Source: CAUUCF01 sp045580225 (GTDB taxonomy: Bacteria; Pseudomonadota; Gammaproteobacteria; UBA9339). From it: DNA of 29,748 nt. The position numbers and the translations under genes were made by a program. The stretch's first letter is position 1, and each line of letters begins with the position of its first letter. Shown one piece after another: positions 1-7,810 of the stretch. Under the pieces are notes generated by a model. The model was not told the DNA's origin. It did not search any database and saw nothing but the letters and a program-made list of their open reading frames with translations. The stretch is taken from positions 1 through 29,748 of the forward strand of contig JAZNNJ010000020.1 of the NCBI GenBank assembly GCA_045580225.1, given 5' to 3'.

Positions 1-13
1 TTTTTATTTTATC

Positions 14-41
14 AAATATTTTTATGAAGATAAAAATATTT
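14..41. repeat. AT-only inverted repeat (12-bp arms)
   Basis: Bases 14-25 and 30-41 are perfect reverse complements around a 4-base loop, all A and T in the arms. It sits between the window edge and sbcB. On the minus strand it is followed by a run of T (positions 1-5 on the plus strand are T, so this would read as A there), so a classical terminator is not clear in either direction. It may be a weak terminator for a gene outside the window or simply AT-rich sequence. Confidence 0.45.
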
Positions 42-113
42 TGAATAGCATAGACTCTTTGTTTAAAAAAAATTATTTTTATCGTAAAATATACTAAATT
101 TATAAATTTTAGT

Positions 114-1478
114 ATGAAAACTTATTTGTTTTATGATTTAGAAACTAGTGGCTTGAATATTGCTTTTGATCAAATTTTGCAATTTGCTGCTATTAGAACT
201 GATGAAAATTTTCAAGAAATAGAACGAATGGAGTATTTTTTCCGTTTTCGTCCAGATGTTTTGCCATCACCTAATGCATTATTGGTTAATAAAATTCCTT
301 GGAGGTTTATTGAAACAGGATTATTAGAGTATGAAGGAGTTTTAAAAATTTTTGAAGCTATTAATCAACCACAAACAATATCGATAGGTTATAATAATTT
401 GAATTTTGATGATGAATTTTTAAGGTTTACTTTTTATCGTAATTTGTTGGATCCTTATCAACACCAGTATGCTAATCAATGTTATCGAATGGACCTTTTC
501 CCAATGGTATTATTTTATTATTTATATTATCCAGATAAACTAACTTGGTGTAATGATAAACCTTTAAAATTAGAAAATTTAGTAATAGCTAATCAATTAA
601 ATATTTCTAGGTCGGCTCATGATGCTCTTGGTGATGTTGAAGCTACTTTACTTTTGGCAAAAAAATTAAAAGAAGATTATGAGTGTTGGCAATACTTAGA
701 AAGTAATTTTGATAAAGTTAGAGAAGAAAATAGAATTTTACGTCGATTTTCAATATCTAAACCAACAGGATGGTTGATTAACAGCAATTTCGGATATCAG
801 AGTTCTTTTATGAAACCAGCTTATTGTTTAGGTAGGCATTATCATTATAAAAATCAAACTATTTGGTTACCATTAGATATAGAATTAGAGAAACAAATTC
901 CTTTTGAACATAGTTATCCTATTCATAAAAAATTTGGGGAACCTCCTTTTTGGTTACCATTAATTGATAAGTATGGTAGTATTGCTGATGTGGTAACAAA
1001 TAATTTACTTTGGATAAAAGAACACAATGATTGGTTATGTGAAGTAAAAAATTATTATTTAGATTTAAAATATCCGGTAATTTCAGATTTATTGGTTGAA
1101 GCGTCGCTGTATCAAGATGGTCTTTGGAATGGTTTTGAAAAAAAGGCAATTAGTCTATTTCATCATGCCACTAATTTTGATGAAAAACTTGCCATTTTGA
1201 ATAATGCTCCCGAACGAATTAAAACTTTGGGTATGCATCTTTTATATCGCAATTATCCAGAGTTATTAGATACCAATAGTCAACAGCGGTGTTTCGATTA
1301 TTTTCAACAAATTTGGTACTCTGAAAAGATAAGAACTAATTACCGTAACCAAAACTACTATACGCCCAACAGTTGGCAACAAGAATTTGACAAATTATCT
1401 GACGTAGATAAAAAAACACTGCAAAATTTAAAATTATGGATTGATAAACAAAAGAAACAATATAAACAAAAAAGATAG
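114..1478 (+). CDS. sbcB: Exodeoxyribonuclease I (ExoI)
   Basis: 3'-to-5' single-strand DNA exonuclease acting in recombination, mismatch repair and DNA clean-up in the cytoplasm. The 454 aa compare with about 475 for E. coli ExoI. The DEDDh exonuclease residues are visible: D8 and E10 in YDLET, the GYNN...FDDE block at 92-101 supplying the next Asp, and H169 and D174 in HDALGD. The spacing follows E. coli ExoI through the FYRN..DPY segment. The C-terminal SH3-like and helical ExoI region is present but divergent. The ATG at 114 is the first in-frame start; no strong Shine-Dalgarno is seen. The gene stands alone and converges on rplU-rpmA, and its stop codon lies inside the shared terminator hairpin. 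Confidence 0.95.
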   Translation: MKTYLFYDLETSGLNIAFDQILQFAAIRTDENFQEIERMEYFFRFRPDVLPSPNALLVNKIPWRFIETGLLEYEGVLKIFEAINQPQTISIGYNNLNFDDEFLRFTFYRNLLDPYQHQYANQCYRMDLFPMVLFYYLYYPDKLTWCNDKPLKLENLVIANQLNISRSAHDALGDVEATLLLAKKLKEDYECWQYLESNFDKVREENRILRRFSISKPTGWLINSNFGYQSSFMKPAYCLGRHYHYKNQTIWLPLDIELEKQIPFEHSYPIHKKFGEPPFWLPLIDKYGSIADVVTNNLLWIKEHNDWLCEVKNYYLDLKYPVISDLLVEASLYQDGLWNGFEKKAISLFHHATNFDEKLAILNNAPERIKTLGMHLLYRNYPELLDTNSQQRCFDYFQQIWYSEKIRTNYRNQNYYTPNSWQQEFDKLSDVDKKTLQNLKLWIDKQKKQYKQKR

Positions 1479-1498
1479 AATCAAATTCTACCTTTTTT
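1468..1498 (-). terminator. Convergent hairpin terminator between sbcB and rpmA
   Basis: Arms 1468-1481 and 1485-1498 pair over 14 positions with a 3-base loop. Read on the minus strand the only non-Watson-Crick position becomes a G-U pair and the stem is followed by a run of six T, so it is a better terminator for rplU-rpmA than for sbcB, where that position is an A-C mismatch. It overlaps the sbcB stop codon and probably serves both directions. Confidence 0.75.
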
Positions 1499-1523
1499 GA
1501 GCAATTCTGCATGATAATACTAA

Positions 1524-1796
1524 CTAAGCAGCAACCGTTTTATTTGTCTCTATATTCACAAATAACTTGCCCTGTAACCCTTTACGAACGAAACGAACAA
1601 TACCGTCTTTAAGGGCAAATAAAGTATCATCTTTGCCAATACCTACGTTTAATCCTGGTTTACACTTCGTACCTCTTTGACGAATAATAATGTTACCCGC
1701 CTTAACAACTTCTCCTCCGAACTTCTTCACTCCTAAACGCTTAGAATTAGAATCTCGACCATTACGAGTACTTCCACCTGCTTTCTTATGTGCCAT
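1524..1796 (-). CDS. rpmA: 50S ribosomal protein L27
   Basis: Ribosomal large-subunit protein whose N-terminal tail reaches towards the peptidyl-transferase centre. The 90 aa begin MAHKKAGGSTRNGRDS, the family hallmark, followed by the RLGVK.FGGE and IIIRQRGTK segments; E. coli L27 is 85 aa. It lies 18 nt after rplU on the same strand, forming the usual rplU-rpmA pair. A purine-rich taggg element precedes the ATG. The GTPase gene obgE, which normally follows rpmA in Proteobacteria, is absent here: sbcB converges instead. There is no N-terminal cleavage extension of the Firmicutes type. Confidence 0.98.
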   Translation of the reverse strand: MAHKKAGGSTRNGRDSNSKRLGVKKFGGEVVKAGNIIIRQRGTKCKPGLNVGIGKDDTLFALKDGIVRFVRKGLQGKLFVNIETNKTVAA

Positions 1797-1814
1797 ACTT
1801 TTAACCCTACAATT

Positions 1815-2129
1815 TTATTCTACTTCTACTGTATTAATTTTTACCATTGTGTACAATTGACGGTGACCTTGTTTACGCATATAGTGCTTACGTCTTCGAA
1901 ACTTAATGATCGTAATTTTATCTCCTTTAACCTGATCAACTACTTCACCATTAACTTTTGCATCATCTAACAATGGAGTGCCAATTCTGATACGCTCTCC
2001 ATCTGCCACCAGTAACACTTTATCAAAAACAATAGTGGAACCTACTTCTTGCTCAATTTTTTCAATTTGCACTATTTCTCCAGGTGCTACTTTATACTGT
2101 TTTCCACCAGTTTCGATTATTGCATACAT
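1815..2129 (-). CDS. rplU: 50S ribosomal protein L21
   Basis: Large-subunit protein that binds 23S rRNA. 104 aa, starting MYAIIETGGKQYKV and containing the basic FRRRKHYMRKQGHRQ loop typical of L21. I take the ATG at 2129 as the start. An in-frame TTG immediately upstream (2132) would add one residue, but the gaggg Shine-Dalgarno element is 7 nt from the ATG and only 4 from the TTG, and family members start MYA. A good sigma-70-type promoter lies about 55 nt upstream. Confidence 0.97.
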   Translation of the reverse strand: MYAIIETGGKQYKVAPGEIVQIEKIEQEVGSTIVFDKVLLVADGERIRIGTPLLDDAKVNGEVVDQVKGDKITIIKFRRRKHYMRKQGHRQLYTMVKINTVEVE

Positions 2130-2183
2130 CAACCAACCCTCTATTTATTAAAACAAAATAACTTCCTAAAAATTCCGGATGAA

Positions 2184-2212
2184 ATATTACGCAAACTTTT
2201 TTGAAACGTCAA
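2184..2212 (-). promoter_or_regulatory. Sigma-70-type promoter for rplU-rpmA
   Basis: On the minus strand TTGACG (2207-2212) and TAATAT (2184-2189) are separated by exactly 17 nt. Both hexamers are 5 of 6 to consensus. It lies just after the end of holC and reads into rplU, so the ribosomal protein pair has its own promoter independent of glpT-holC. Confidence 0.75.
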
Positions 2213-2231
2213 GATCTAGTGCAATATTTTA

Positions 2232-2675
2232 TCAAATAGGTGAATGATGATCGGTAATTTTTCCCAATTTTCGGTAAAAATGGTAGCGTTTTCTTGCCGC
2301 ATGTTTGTTAATTTCTCCAACAAAATCAATAATATTATGAAAATTTTTCCAAGAAAAATTTTCATCCGGTAAGTCGTAAGCTAGATTTACAAAATGATCT
2401 CTAGTATCATTAATTTCAATTTGATAATTACAAGTTAAAATTACCGGTGTATTTTTATGATTAGTTTCATTTATTAGTTTGTGTGGAACAAAACTGATAT
2501 CTTTAAAAGTCCACAAATATTGATTAAACTCCTGCATTTCATTTAAACTATTTGTATTTACCAAAATTTTTTTATCGTGATGATACAGATCTTCAATTAA
2601 TGAAGCTACCTTTGCGTGCAGTAGCTTCATTGATAAATTAGGGAAAATATAAAAATCAATTTTTATACTACTCAC
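2232..2675 (-). CDS. holC: DNA polymerase III chi subunit
   Basis: Clamp-loader accessory subunit that joins psi (HolD) and binds single-strand-binding protein. The 147 aa equal the E. coli length. Features match the family: N-terminal FYIF strand, a helix leading to KKILVNTNS, then LW.F....FVPH and a C-terminal NIIDFVG...ARKRYHFYRKLG helix. The start is a GTG placed directly after the glpT stop codon. A GGAG element at 2684-2687 sits 8 nt from it and decides the start. Its pairing with a transporter gene is odd, since holC usually follows pepA; co-transcription with glpT is likely because there is no gap. Confidence 0.88.
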   Translation of the reverse strand: MSSIKIDFYIFPNLSMKLLHAKVASLIEDLYHHDKKILVNTNSLNEMQEFNQYLWTFKDISFVPHKLINETNHKNTPVILTCNYQIEINDTRDHFVNLAYDLPDENFSWKNFHNIIDFVGEINKHAARKRYHFYRKLGKITDHHSPI

Positions 2676-4031
2676 CTATTTTTCTCCGCCAGCATTCCAT
2701 ATGGGGATTAAACAACCAACAGATAGAACAGATGCTGCTATTAGCAGATAAAAACCCATATTCCAACCGTAATGATGAACTACACTGCCTAATAGTAGAT
2801 TCGCGCCGGTGGTGCCTATCATGTATCCGAATAATCCCGTTAAACCAGTTGCTGTTCCCACAGCTTTTTTATCTACTACATCTACAGCTTGCATTCCTAT
2901 GAATACTACCGGTCCATATATTAGAAAGCCAATAGCTGCTAATAAAATGTCATCAATAAAAATATTTCCTGGAGGGTTTAACCAGTAACCTAGTACTGCG
3001 AAAGTTACTAGAATCATGGATACAACAATTACAGGTACTCGACGACTTTTAAAGTAGCGACTGCTTAAATATCCGCATAACAAGATGCTAAAAATACCAG
3101 AAAATTCAAATATAAAATAAGCCAAACCTTGGCCTTTAAAGTCAAATCCTTTGACTTGTTGAAGATATAACGGTGCCCAATTTAATACTCCATAACGGAC
3201 AAAGTAAACAAAAATGTTAGCAAGGGCTAAAAACCAGACAGCCCGGTTTTTTAAAATATGTTTCACAAAAATCTCTTTGCTACTTAATTCTTTTTCTATT
3301 GTGAGAATAGATGGCGAATGATTTGATATTTTACCGCCATGGTATTCTTCTATTGGCGGTAAACCTAGAGATTGTGGGGTATCTCGTACCCAGAAAATAA
3401 CCAATAAAACAGTCGCAGATACAATTATAGCTGGCAGAGTAAATAAACCTTTCCAAGTGCCAAACCATAACATACCCAAAGTTGCTAATGGTCCAACTAA
3501 GCTTCCCCCAATGTTGTGCGATAAATTCCAAACTGTCATGGTAAGACTTCTTTCTTTTACAGTATACCAATGCGCTAAAACCCTTACGCAAGGAGGATAA
3601 GTCATTCCTTGAAACCAACCGATCAAAATCATTAAGAAAATTAAAATAGCTAAATTGCCATATGCCCAGGAAGTACATCCTAAAACGTAAGCAATCAATG
3701 TAGGAACCAGTAATCCTAAGGCTAAAAAATATCTCGGATTACTTCTGTCAGACAAATTTCCCATTATAAATTTACTAATTCCATATGCTAAAGAAATAGC
3801 AGTCATTAATAAGCCGAGTTGGGTTTCGTTATAAATTCCTTCTTTTATTAAGTGAGGAATAGCCATAGAAATGTTATTTCTTACTAAATAAGCCGCTCCA
3901 TATCCTATGAAAATGCCAAGAAAAATCCTTATTCTTTGTTTTCTGTATTCTCTATCTATCTGGTTTGATGGTAAAGGGTCGATAGGGGCAGGTGGAGCAA
4001 ATATAGTAATGATTTTATCAATTATATTCAT
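2676..4031 (-). CDS. glpT: Organophosphate:phosphate antiporter, GlpT-like (MFS)
   Basis: Inner-membrane antiporter of the OPA family, expected to import glycerol-3-phosphate or a related phosphate ester in exchange for inorganic phosphate. The 451 aa match E. coli GlpT (about 452) along the whole length. Both substrate-site arginines are present (R51 in YLVRNN and R279 in YFVRYG), as is the central histidine H172 in WNLSHNIGG. The GISKFIMGNLSDRSNPR loop and TPQSLGLPPIEEY segment are family signatures. Twelve membrane helices are expected. GlpT is favoured over UhpT/UhpC by these segments, but the exact substrate is inference. No glp metabolic gene is adjacent; the next gene is holC. In an intracellular bacterium such a carrier would take host phosphate esters. 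Confidence 0.88.
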   Translation of the reverse strand: MNIIDKIITIFAPPAPIDPLPSNQIDREYRKQRIRIFLGIFIGYGAAYLVRNNISMAIPHLIKEGIYNETQLGLLMTAISLAYGISKFIMGNLSDRSNPRYFLALGLLVPTLIAYVLGCTSWAYGNLAILIFLMILIGWFQGMTYPPCVRVLAHWYTVKERSLTMTVWNLSHNIGGSLVGPLATLGMLWFGTWKGLFTLPAIIVSATVLLVIFWVRDTPQSLGLPPIEEYHGGKISNHSPSILTIEKELSSKEIFVKHILKNRAVWFLALANIFVYFVRYGVLNWAPLYLQQVKGFDFKGQGLAYFIFEFSGIFSILLCGYLSSRYFKSRRVPVIVVSMILVTFAVLGYWLNPPGNIFIDDILLAAIGFLIYGPVVFIGMQAVDVVDKKAVGTATGLTGLFGYMIGTTGANLLLGSVVHHYGWNMGFYLLIAASVLSVGCLIPIWNAGGEK

Positions 4032-4064
4032 ATGAAAATCCTATACTTAAATTTTAACAACGAA

Positions 4065-4093
4065 ATTATACATTTTTATGCCATAAAAAGCAA
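4065..4093 (-). promoter_or_regulatory. Candidate promoter for glpT-holC
   Basis: On the minus strand TTGCTT (4088-4093) is 17 nt from a perfect TATAAT (4065-4070), about 34 nt upstream of the glpT ATG. The -35 element is weak, the -10 exact. Confidence 0.5.
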
Positions 4094-4225
4094 TTTGAAA
4101 TTTTAGATGAAAAATAGTTGCAATGCGAGATTAGCAACATAAAAACATGAAAATTATCTGGTGAGTTAGTGTGTAATTGAAATAATTTCTAGCGCTCGAA
4201 ATTAATGTGATTGTATCGAAAAAAC

Positions 4226-4254
4226 TTGCTATTTGAAATGGTTAGTGATATCCT
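4226..4254 (+). promoter_or_regulatory. Candidate extended -10 promoter for the ybh-like operon
   Basis: TTGCTA (4226-4231), a 17-nt spacer and TATCCT (4249-4254), with TGA directly before the -10, giving an extended -10 arrangement. It lies about 43 nt upstream of the first gene of the export operon and is divergent from the glpT promoter. Confidence 0.5.
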
Positions 4255-4296
4255 GGCTGTTCTGTTTTGAATAGGCATGAAAGCTTGGGGTGTAGC

Positions 4297-5022
4297 ATGA
4301 AAAAATATATCATTAGCGGGGCGTTATTAGTTATTGCTTTAGGATGGGGTATGCTTTTTATAACTGAGCGTTTTAATAATTTTTCTTATGCTGGTACTTT
4401 GGAATATAACAAGACTATTGTGGCGTCCAAAGTAGCTAACGATTTAATATACAATCCATTAAACGAAGGGGATTTCGTAAAAGAAGGTCAGGTGATTGCT
4501 AAAATTAACGATGATATTTATCGGGTAAATGCTAAACAGTTAAATGCGGATTATGAACGTTATTTGGAATTATATAGACAGAAAGCTGTTCCCAAAGCGG
4601 ATTTAGATAGTATTGAAAGACAAAAGTTAGAAAATGACTTAAAATTAGAATGGTGTGAAGTGAAAGCTCCGATTTCTGGAATGGTTTTAACTGTTTATCG
4701 TGAATTAGGTGATTATATTGGTCAAGGTTCTGCTTTAGTTTCCATTGCTGATCCTTACAAGATATGGGCATATTTTTATTTGCCTTACGATAAGATTCAT
4801 AAATTGCGTCCTGGTGATGTGGTATGGGGAAGTTTGCAGGAAGTTCCTAATAGAAAATTTAGAGGAAAAATTCTTAAAATAAATGAAGAAGCTGAGTTTA
4901 CTCCAAAGAATGTTCAGACTCGAGCAGAACGCACGAGGTTGGTGTATGGAGTCAAAGTACAATTTGAGAATGAGGACTTAGCTTTGAAAGCAGGAATGAC
5001 GATGGAGGCAGATTTTGAGTAA
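4297..5022 (+). CDS. Short HlyD/YbhG-family membrane fusion protein
   Basis: Periplasmic adaptor of an ABC export system, anchored by an N-terminal membrane segment (about residues 4-23) and expected to link the inner-membrane pump to an outer-membrane channel. With the ATG at 4297 it has 241 aa. An in-frame TTG 30 nt upstream exists, but gggg at 4287-4290 sits 6 nt before the ATG and the signal-anchor begins there. Two half-lipoyl motifs are visible (about 41-75 and 119-150, the latter with VKAPISGMV), flanking a short helical hairpin (about 78-118). The tip segment RYLELYRQKAVPKADLD (88-104) resembles the channel-contacting tip of this family. YbhG is about 330 aa, so the hairpin here is much shortened. 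It overlaps the next gene by 8 nt. Confidence 0.82.
   Translation: MKKYIISGALLVIALGWGMLFITERFNNFSYAGTLEYNKTIVASKVANDLIYNPLNEGDFVKEGQVIAKINDDIYRVNAKQLNADYERYLELYRQKAVPKADLDSIERQKLENDLKLEWCEVKAPISGMVLTVYRELGDYIGQGSALVSIADPYKIWAYFYLPYDKIHKLRPGDVVWGSLQEVPNRKFRGKILKINEEAEFTPKNVQTRAERTRLVYGVKVQFENEDLALKAGMTMEADFE
5004..5008 (+). promoter_or_regulatory. Shine-Dalgarno element selecting a TTG start
   Basis: GGAGG lies 6 nt before the TTG at 5015, inside the end of the membrane fusion protein gene. No ATG or GTG in that frame occurs before the Walker A motif, so this element supports TTG initiation of the first ATPase. Confidence 0.7.
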
Positions 5023-5773
5023 AGGAGCTTCTTTAGGAATTTCTTTAGAGGTTTGTGAGGTATTTAAAAGTTTTAATAAGGGAGTTGTTAAAGCTTTAAA
5101 TGATGTTAGCCTTTCTTTTTCTCCTGGGGTTTTGCATGGAATTATTGGACCTGCGGGAGCGGGAAAGACGACTTTATTAAGGTTATTGCTTACTCTTTTG
5201 AAACTTGATTCGGGGAAGATTTTATATTTTAGTGATGGTAAGGAGGTTGTCTTCGGAGATATCATGCCTTACGTTGCTTATATGCCAGAACGACAAAGTC
5301 TATATAAGGATTTATCAGTTAAAGAACATTTAGATTTTTTTGCAAGTATGTATGGTTTGAGTAAGGAGGCCTACAAGCAAAAATCTGCGGAACTACTGAG
5401 CATGACTCGTTTAGATAAGTTTTTAGATCGTCCTGCTGGTAAATTATCCGGTGGCATGTATAAAAAATTGGGTTTAATGTGTGCAATGCTAAGAAATCCT
5501 AAGATGATCTTATTAGATGAGCCTACTAATGGAGTTGATCCGATTAGTCGTCGTGAATTTTGGGATATTCTAAATCAAGCTACTAAACAACATATCACTG
5601 TTATTATGACTACTGCTTACATGGATGAAGCTGAGCGTTGTCAAGTGGTTCATCTTATGGAGGATGGGAAAGTTTTAGAAGAAGGCGAACCTCTAATGTT
5701 ATTACAGAAGGAGAAGGTTAATAACTTTGATGAATTTTTTATTCGACAAAATAGCCATGATAAAGACAATTAA
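5015..5773 (+). CDS. ABC exporter ATPase, YbhF first-half equivalent
   Basis: Cytoplasmic nucleotide-binding subunit of the YbhGFSR/RbbA-type exporter. 252 aa, TTG start. Motifs in order: Walker A GPAGAGKT (45-52), LSGGM signature (144-148), Walker B MILLDE (164-169) and an intact D-loop with D175. Two catalytic-site positions differ from consensus: the Q-loop Gln is replaced by E92 (YMPE), and the H-loop His is A201 (TTAYMDEAE where TTHYMDEAE is usual). As I recall, E. coli RbbA also lacks this His in its first half. The C-terminus (FDEFFIRQ) corresponds to the end of a normal ATPase domain, after which the frame stops in the overlap with the second ATPase. In YbhF both halves are one polypeptide of roughly 580 aa; here they are separate frames. 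Confidence 0.88.
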   Translation: MSKGASLGISLEVCEVFKSFNKGVVKALNDVSLSFSPGVLHGIIGPAGAGKTTLLRLLLTLLKLDSGKILYFSDGKEVVFGDIMPYVAYMPERQSLYKDLSVKEHLDFFASMYGLSKEAYKQKSAELLSMTRLDKFLDRPAGKLSGGMYKKLGLMCAMLRNPKMILLDEPTNGVDPISRREFWDILNQATKQHITVIMTTAYMDEAERCQVVHLMEDGKVLEEGEPLMLLQKEKVNNFDEFFIRQNSHDKDN

Positions 5774-6683
5774 TGCAGTAGAAGTTGAACATTTAAATGT
5801 AGTTTTCGGAGATTTTTATGCAGTAAAAAATGTTAGTTTTACTGTAAAATCGGGGGAAATATTCGGTTTTTTAGGTGCTAATGGTGCTGGGAAGACTACA
5901 ACTATTAGGGTGTTGTGTGGATTGTTAATACCTTCTTCTGGTAGGGTTGTAGTTGATCAGCAACAGGTAGTTTCTGGGAAAGAAAATTTAGTTAAACAAA
6001 AAGTTGGTTATATGTCCCAAAAATTTACTTTGTATGATAATTTAACTATTGAAGAAAATATGGAGTTTGCGGCGGCATTGCGTCAGATTTCTAATAGTGA
6101 TCTTAAGTATCGCAAGAAAGAATTATTGGATTTTATTGGGTTTAACCAGAAACCTAGTACCTTAGTTAGTGAACTGCCAGGAGGAATAAAGCAGGAAATT
6201 GCGTTGGTAGTATCGATCTTACATAATCCTAAGATTGTTTTTTTAGACGAGCCTACTGCTGGGGTAGCACCAGTTTCAAGATCGCGTTTTTGGGCATTAA
6301 TCAACCGTTTGGCTGATGAAGGTAAAACTATTTTCGTAACTACTCATTATATGGATGAAGCTGAAAATTGTAATCGGATTGCTCTGATGCGTTCCGGTGA
6401 GTTAATAGCTTTAGATTCTCCGGCTGAATTAAAACGTTCTACTTTTTCTGAGCAAATTTATTTGGTGACTCCTTTATCAGCAGAGGCACGTGAAATTTTA
6501 TTACAACAAATTGGTGAAATAAGCGAGAGTTGTGAAGCATATGGACATCACTTTCATGTAATTTTCAAATCAGGTGTAGATGTAGAAAAAGTAATACGGT
6601 TATGGGATAAGATTATTAAAGTTATGCCAGTTGATCCTTCTTTGGAAGATGTTTTTGTTAAATTAGTGGAGGGTGATCGATGA
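5757..6683 (+). CDS. ABC exporter ATPase, YbhF second-half equivalent
   Basis: Second nucleotide-binding subunit of the exporter, expected to pair with the preceding ATPase. I chose the ATG at 5757 (308 aa), which gives a normal domain start and a 17-nt overlap; an ATG at 5730 or a TTG at 5727 would add 9-10 residues, and a ggagaagg element about 12 nt before 5730 keeps that option open. Motifs: Walker A GANGAGKT (40-47), Q-loop Q88 in YMSQ, Walker B with LDE (163-165) and H-loop H197 (TTHYMDEAE) are normal. The signature reads LPGG (140-143) rather than LSGG, and the D-loop reads AGVAP with A171 where Asp is expected. The tail ends SLEDVFVKLV, typical of this subfamily. It overlaps the first permease by 4 nt (ATGA). 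Confidence 0.88.
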   Translation: MIKTINAVEVEHLNVVFGDFYAVKNVSFTVKSGEIFGFLGANGAGKTTTIRVLCGLLIPSSGRVVVDQQQVVSGKENLVKQKVGYMSQKFTLYDNLTIEENMEFAAALRQISNSDLKYRKKELLDFIGFNQKPSTLVSELPGGIKQEIALVVSILHNPKIVFLDEPTAGVAPVSRSRFWALINRLADEGKTIFVTTHYMDEAENCNRIALMRSGELIALDSPAELKRSTFSEQIYLVTPLSAEAREILLQQIGEISESCEAYGHHFHVIFKSGVDVEKVIRLWDKIIKVMPVDPSLEDVFVKLVEGDR

Positions 6684-7810
6684 ATTTTTTTTGTTGGCAA
6701 CGTTTAGTGTCTGTTGTTAAAAAAGAAATTATGCATATCATGCGTGATCCTTTTGTGTTATTGATGTCAGTAGTTATGCCATTTTTGATAGTGGTTATTT
6801 TGGGTGGATCTATTGAGTTTAATTTGGATAAGATTTCACTAACAGTGGTTAATTTCGATCAGAAAGAAGAGTCTCGTTCTTTAATTAGTGCTTTTAATAG
6901 TTCTAATTATTTTCGTGTTTATAACACTGTTTCTCCAATGGTTGCTTTTGATGAAATTGTTAAAGAAAAAGCTAAAGCTGCTTTAATTATTCCTCCTAAT
7001 TTTAGCCTTAATTTTGTAAAAAATATTGAAGGTTTGGATGCTAGAGTGCAGATTTTATTGGATGGAGCTGATAATTCTGCTATATCTTCAATATCTAATT
7101 ATTTAGGAATTATACAAACTGATTCAGTTTCTAAATGTATGGGTTATCAGTTAGAAACTACTAGTCCAGTGCAGATTACTGAACGTTTTTTATTTAACCC
7201 GGAATTAAATTCTAAATGGTTTGCTATTCCTGGACTTTCTGCGGTAATTATTGCATTAATTGCTACGTTGCTAACTACTTTGACTATTTGTCGTGAATGG
7301 GAAGCTGGTTCCATGGAGTTATTGATATCTACTCCAGTGAAATCTAGTGAATTAATGTTAGGTAAAATTGTTCCTTATTCAGTATTAAGTAGCATTGGTT
7401 TTATGATTGTTTTACTGGTAGCCAGATTAGTTTTTAAAGTTCCAATGAAAGGTAGTTATTTGACTTTATTTATTGCAACTTTTTTATTTATCGTGAATTA
7501 TTTGGGAGTGGGTTTATTTGTTTCCGTTACTACAAAAGAACAACGAATTGCTGTTCAGAAGGCAATGACAATCGGCTTATTACCAAATACAATGTTATCG
7601 GGATTCGTTTTTCCAGTGCAGTTTATGCCTACAGTTTTGCAATGGTTAACGATGTGTTTTCCTGCACGTTGGTATATTGACGTTTCGAGAAGTATTTTTT
7701 TACGTGGCGCAGGAATTAGTGATCTTTGGGGATCTTTAGCTATTCTTAGTTTACAAGGAATATTTATGATTTTTTTATCTATTATTAATTTTCATCGGAG
7801 TTTAGAATGA
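6680..7810 (+). CDS. ABC-2 type permease, YbhS-like
   Basis: Inner-membrane subunit of the exporter. 376 aa, essentially the length of YbhS (about 377). Topology by hydrophobicity: an N-terminal cytoplasmic helix with KKEIMHIMRDP, one membrane helix (about 24-43), a large periplasmic domain to about residue 180, then five further membrane helices. Conserved ABC-2 features include CREWEAGSMELLISTPV after the second helix, which contacts the ATPase, and the later LSGFVFPVQFMP region. Starts in an ATGA overlap with the ATPase and ends in an ATGA overlap with the next permease, so the subunits are translationally coupled. Substrate is unknown; relatives have been linked to drug or cation export. 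Confidence 0.85.
   Translation: MNFFCWQRLVSVVKKEIMHIMRDPFVLLMSVVMPFLIVVILGGSIEFNLDKISLTVVNFDQKEESRSLISAFNSSNYFRVYNTVSPMVAFDEIVKEKAKAALIIPPNFSLNFVKNIEGLDARVQILLDGADNSAISSISNYLGIIQTDSVSKCMGYQLETTSPVQITERFLFNPELNSKWFAIPGLSAVIIALIATLLTTLTICREWEAGSMELLISTPVKSSELMLGKIVPYSVLSSIGFMIVLLVARLVFKVPMKGSYLTLFIATFLFIVNYLGVGLFVSVTTKEQRIAVQKAMTIGLLPNTMLSGFVFPVQFMPTVLQWLTMCFPARWYIDVSRSIFLRGAGISDLWGSLAILSLQGIFMIFLSIINFHRSLE

Noticed and set aside
4102..4143. GTTGC...GCAAC inverted pair between the divergent glpT and exporter promoters, considered as an operator
   Set aside because: Five-base arms with a 12-base spacer are too short to claim, and no regulator gene is adjacent.
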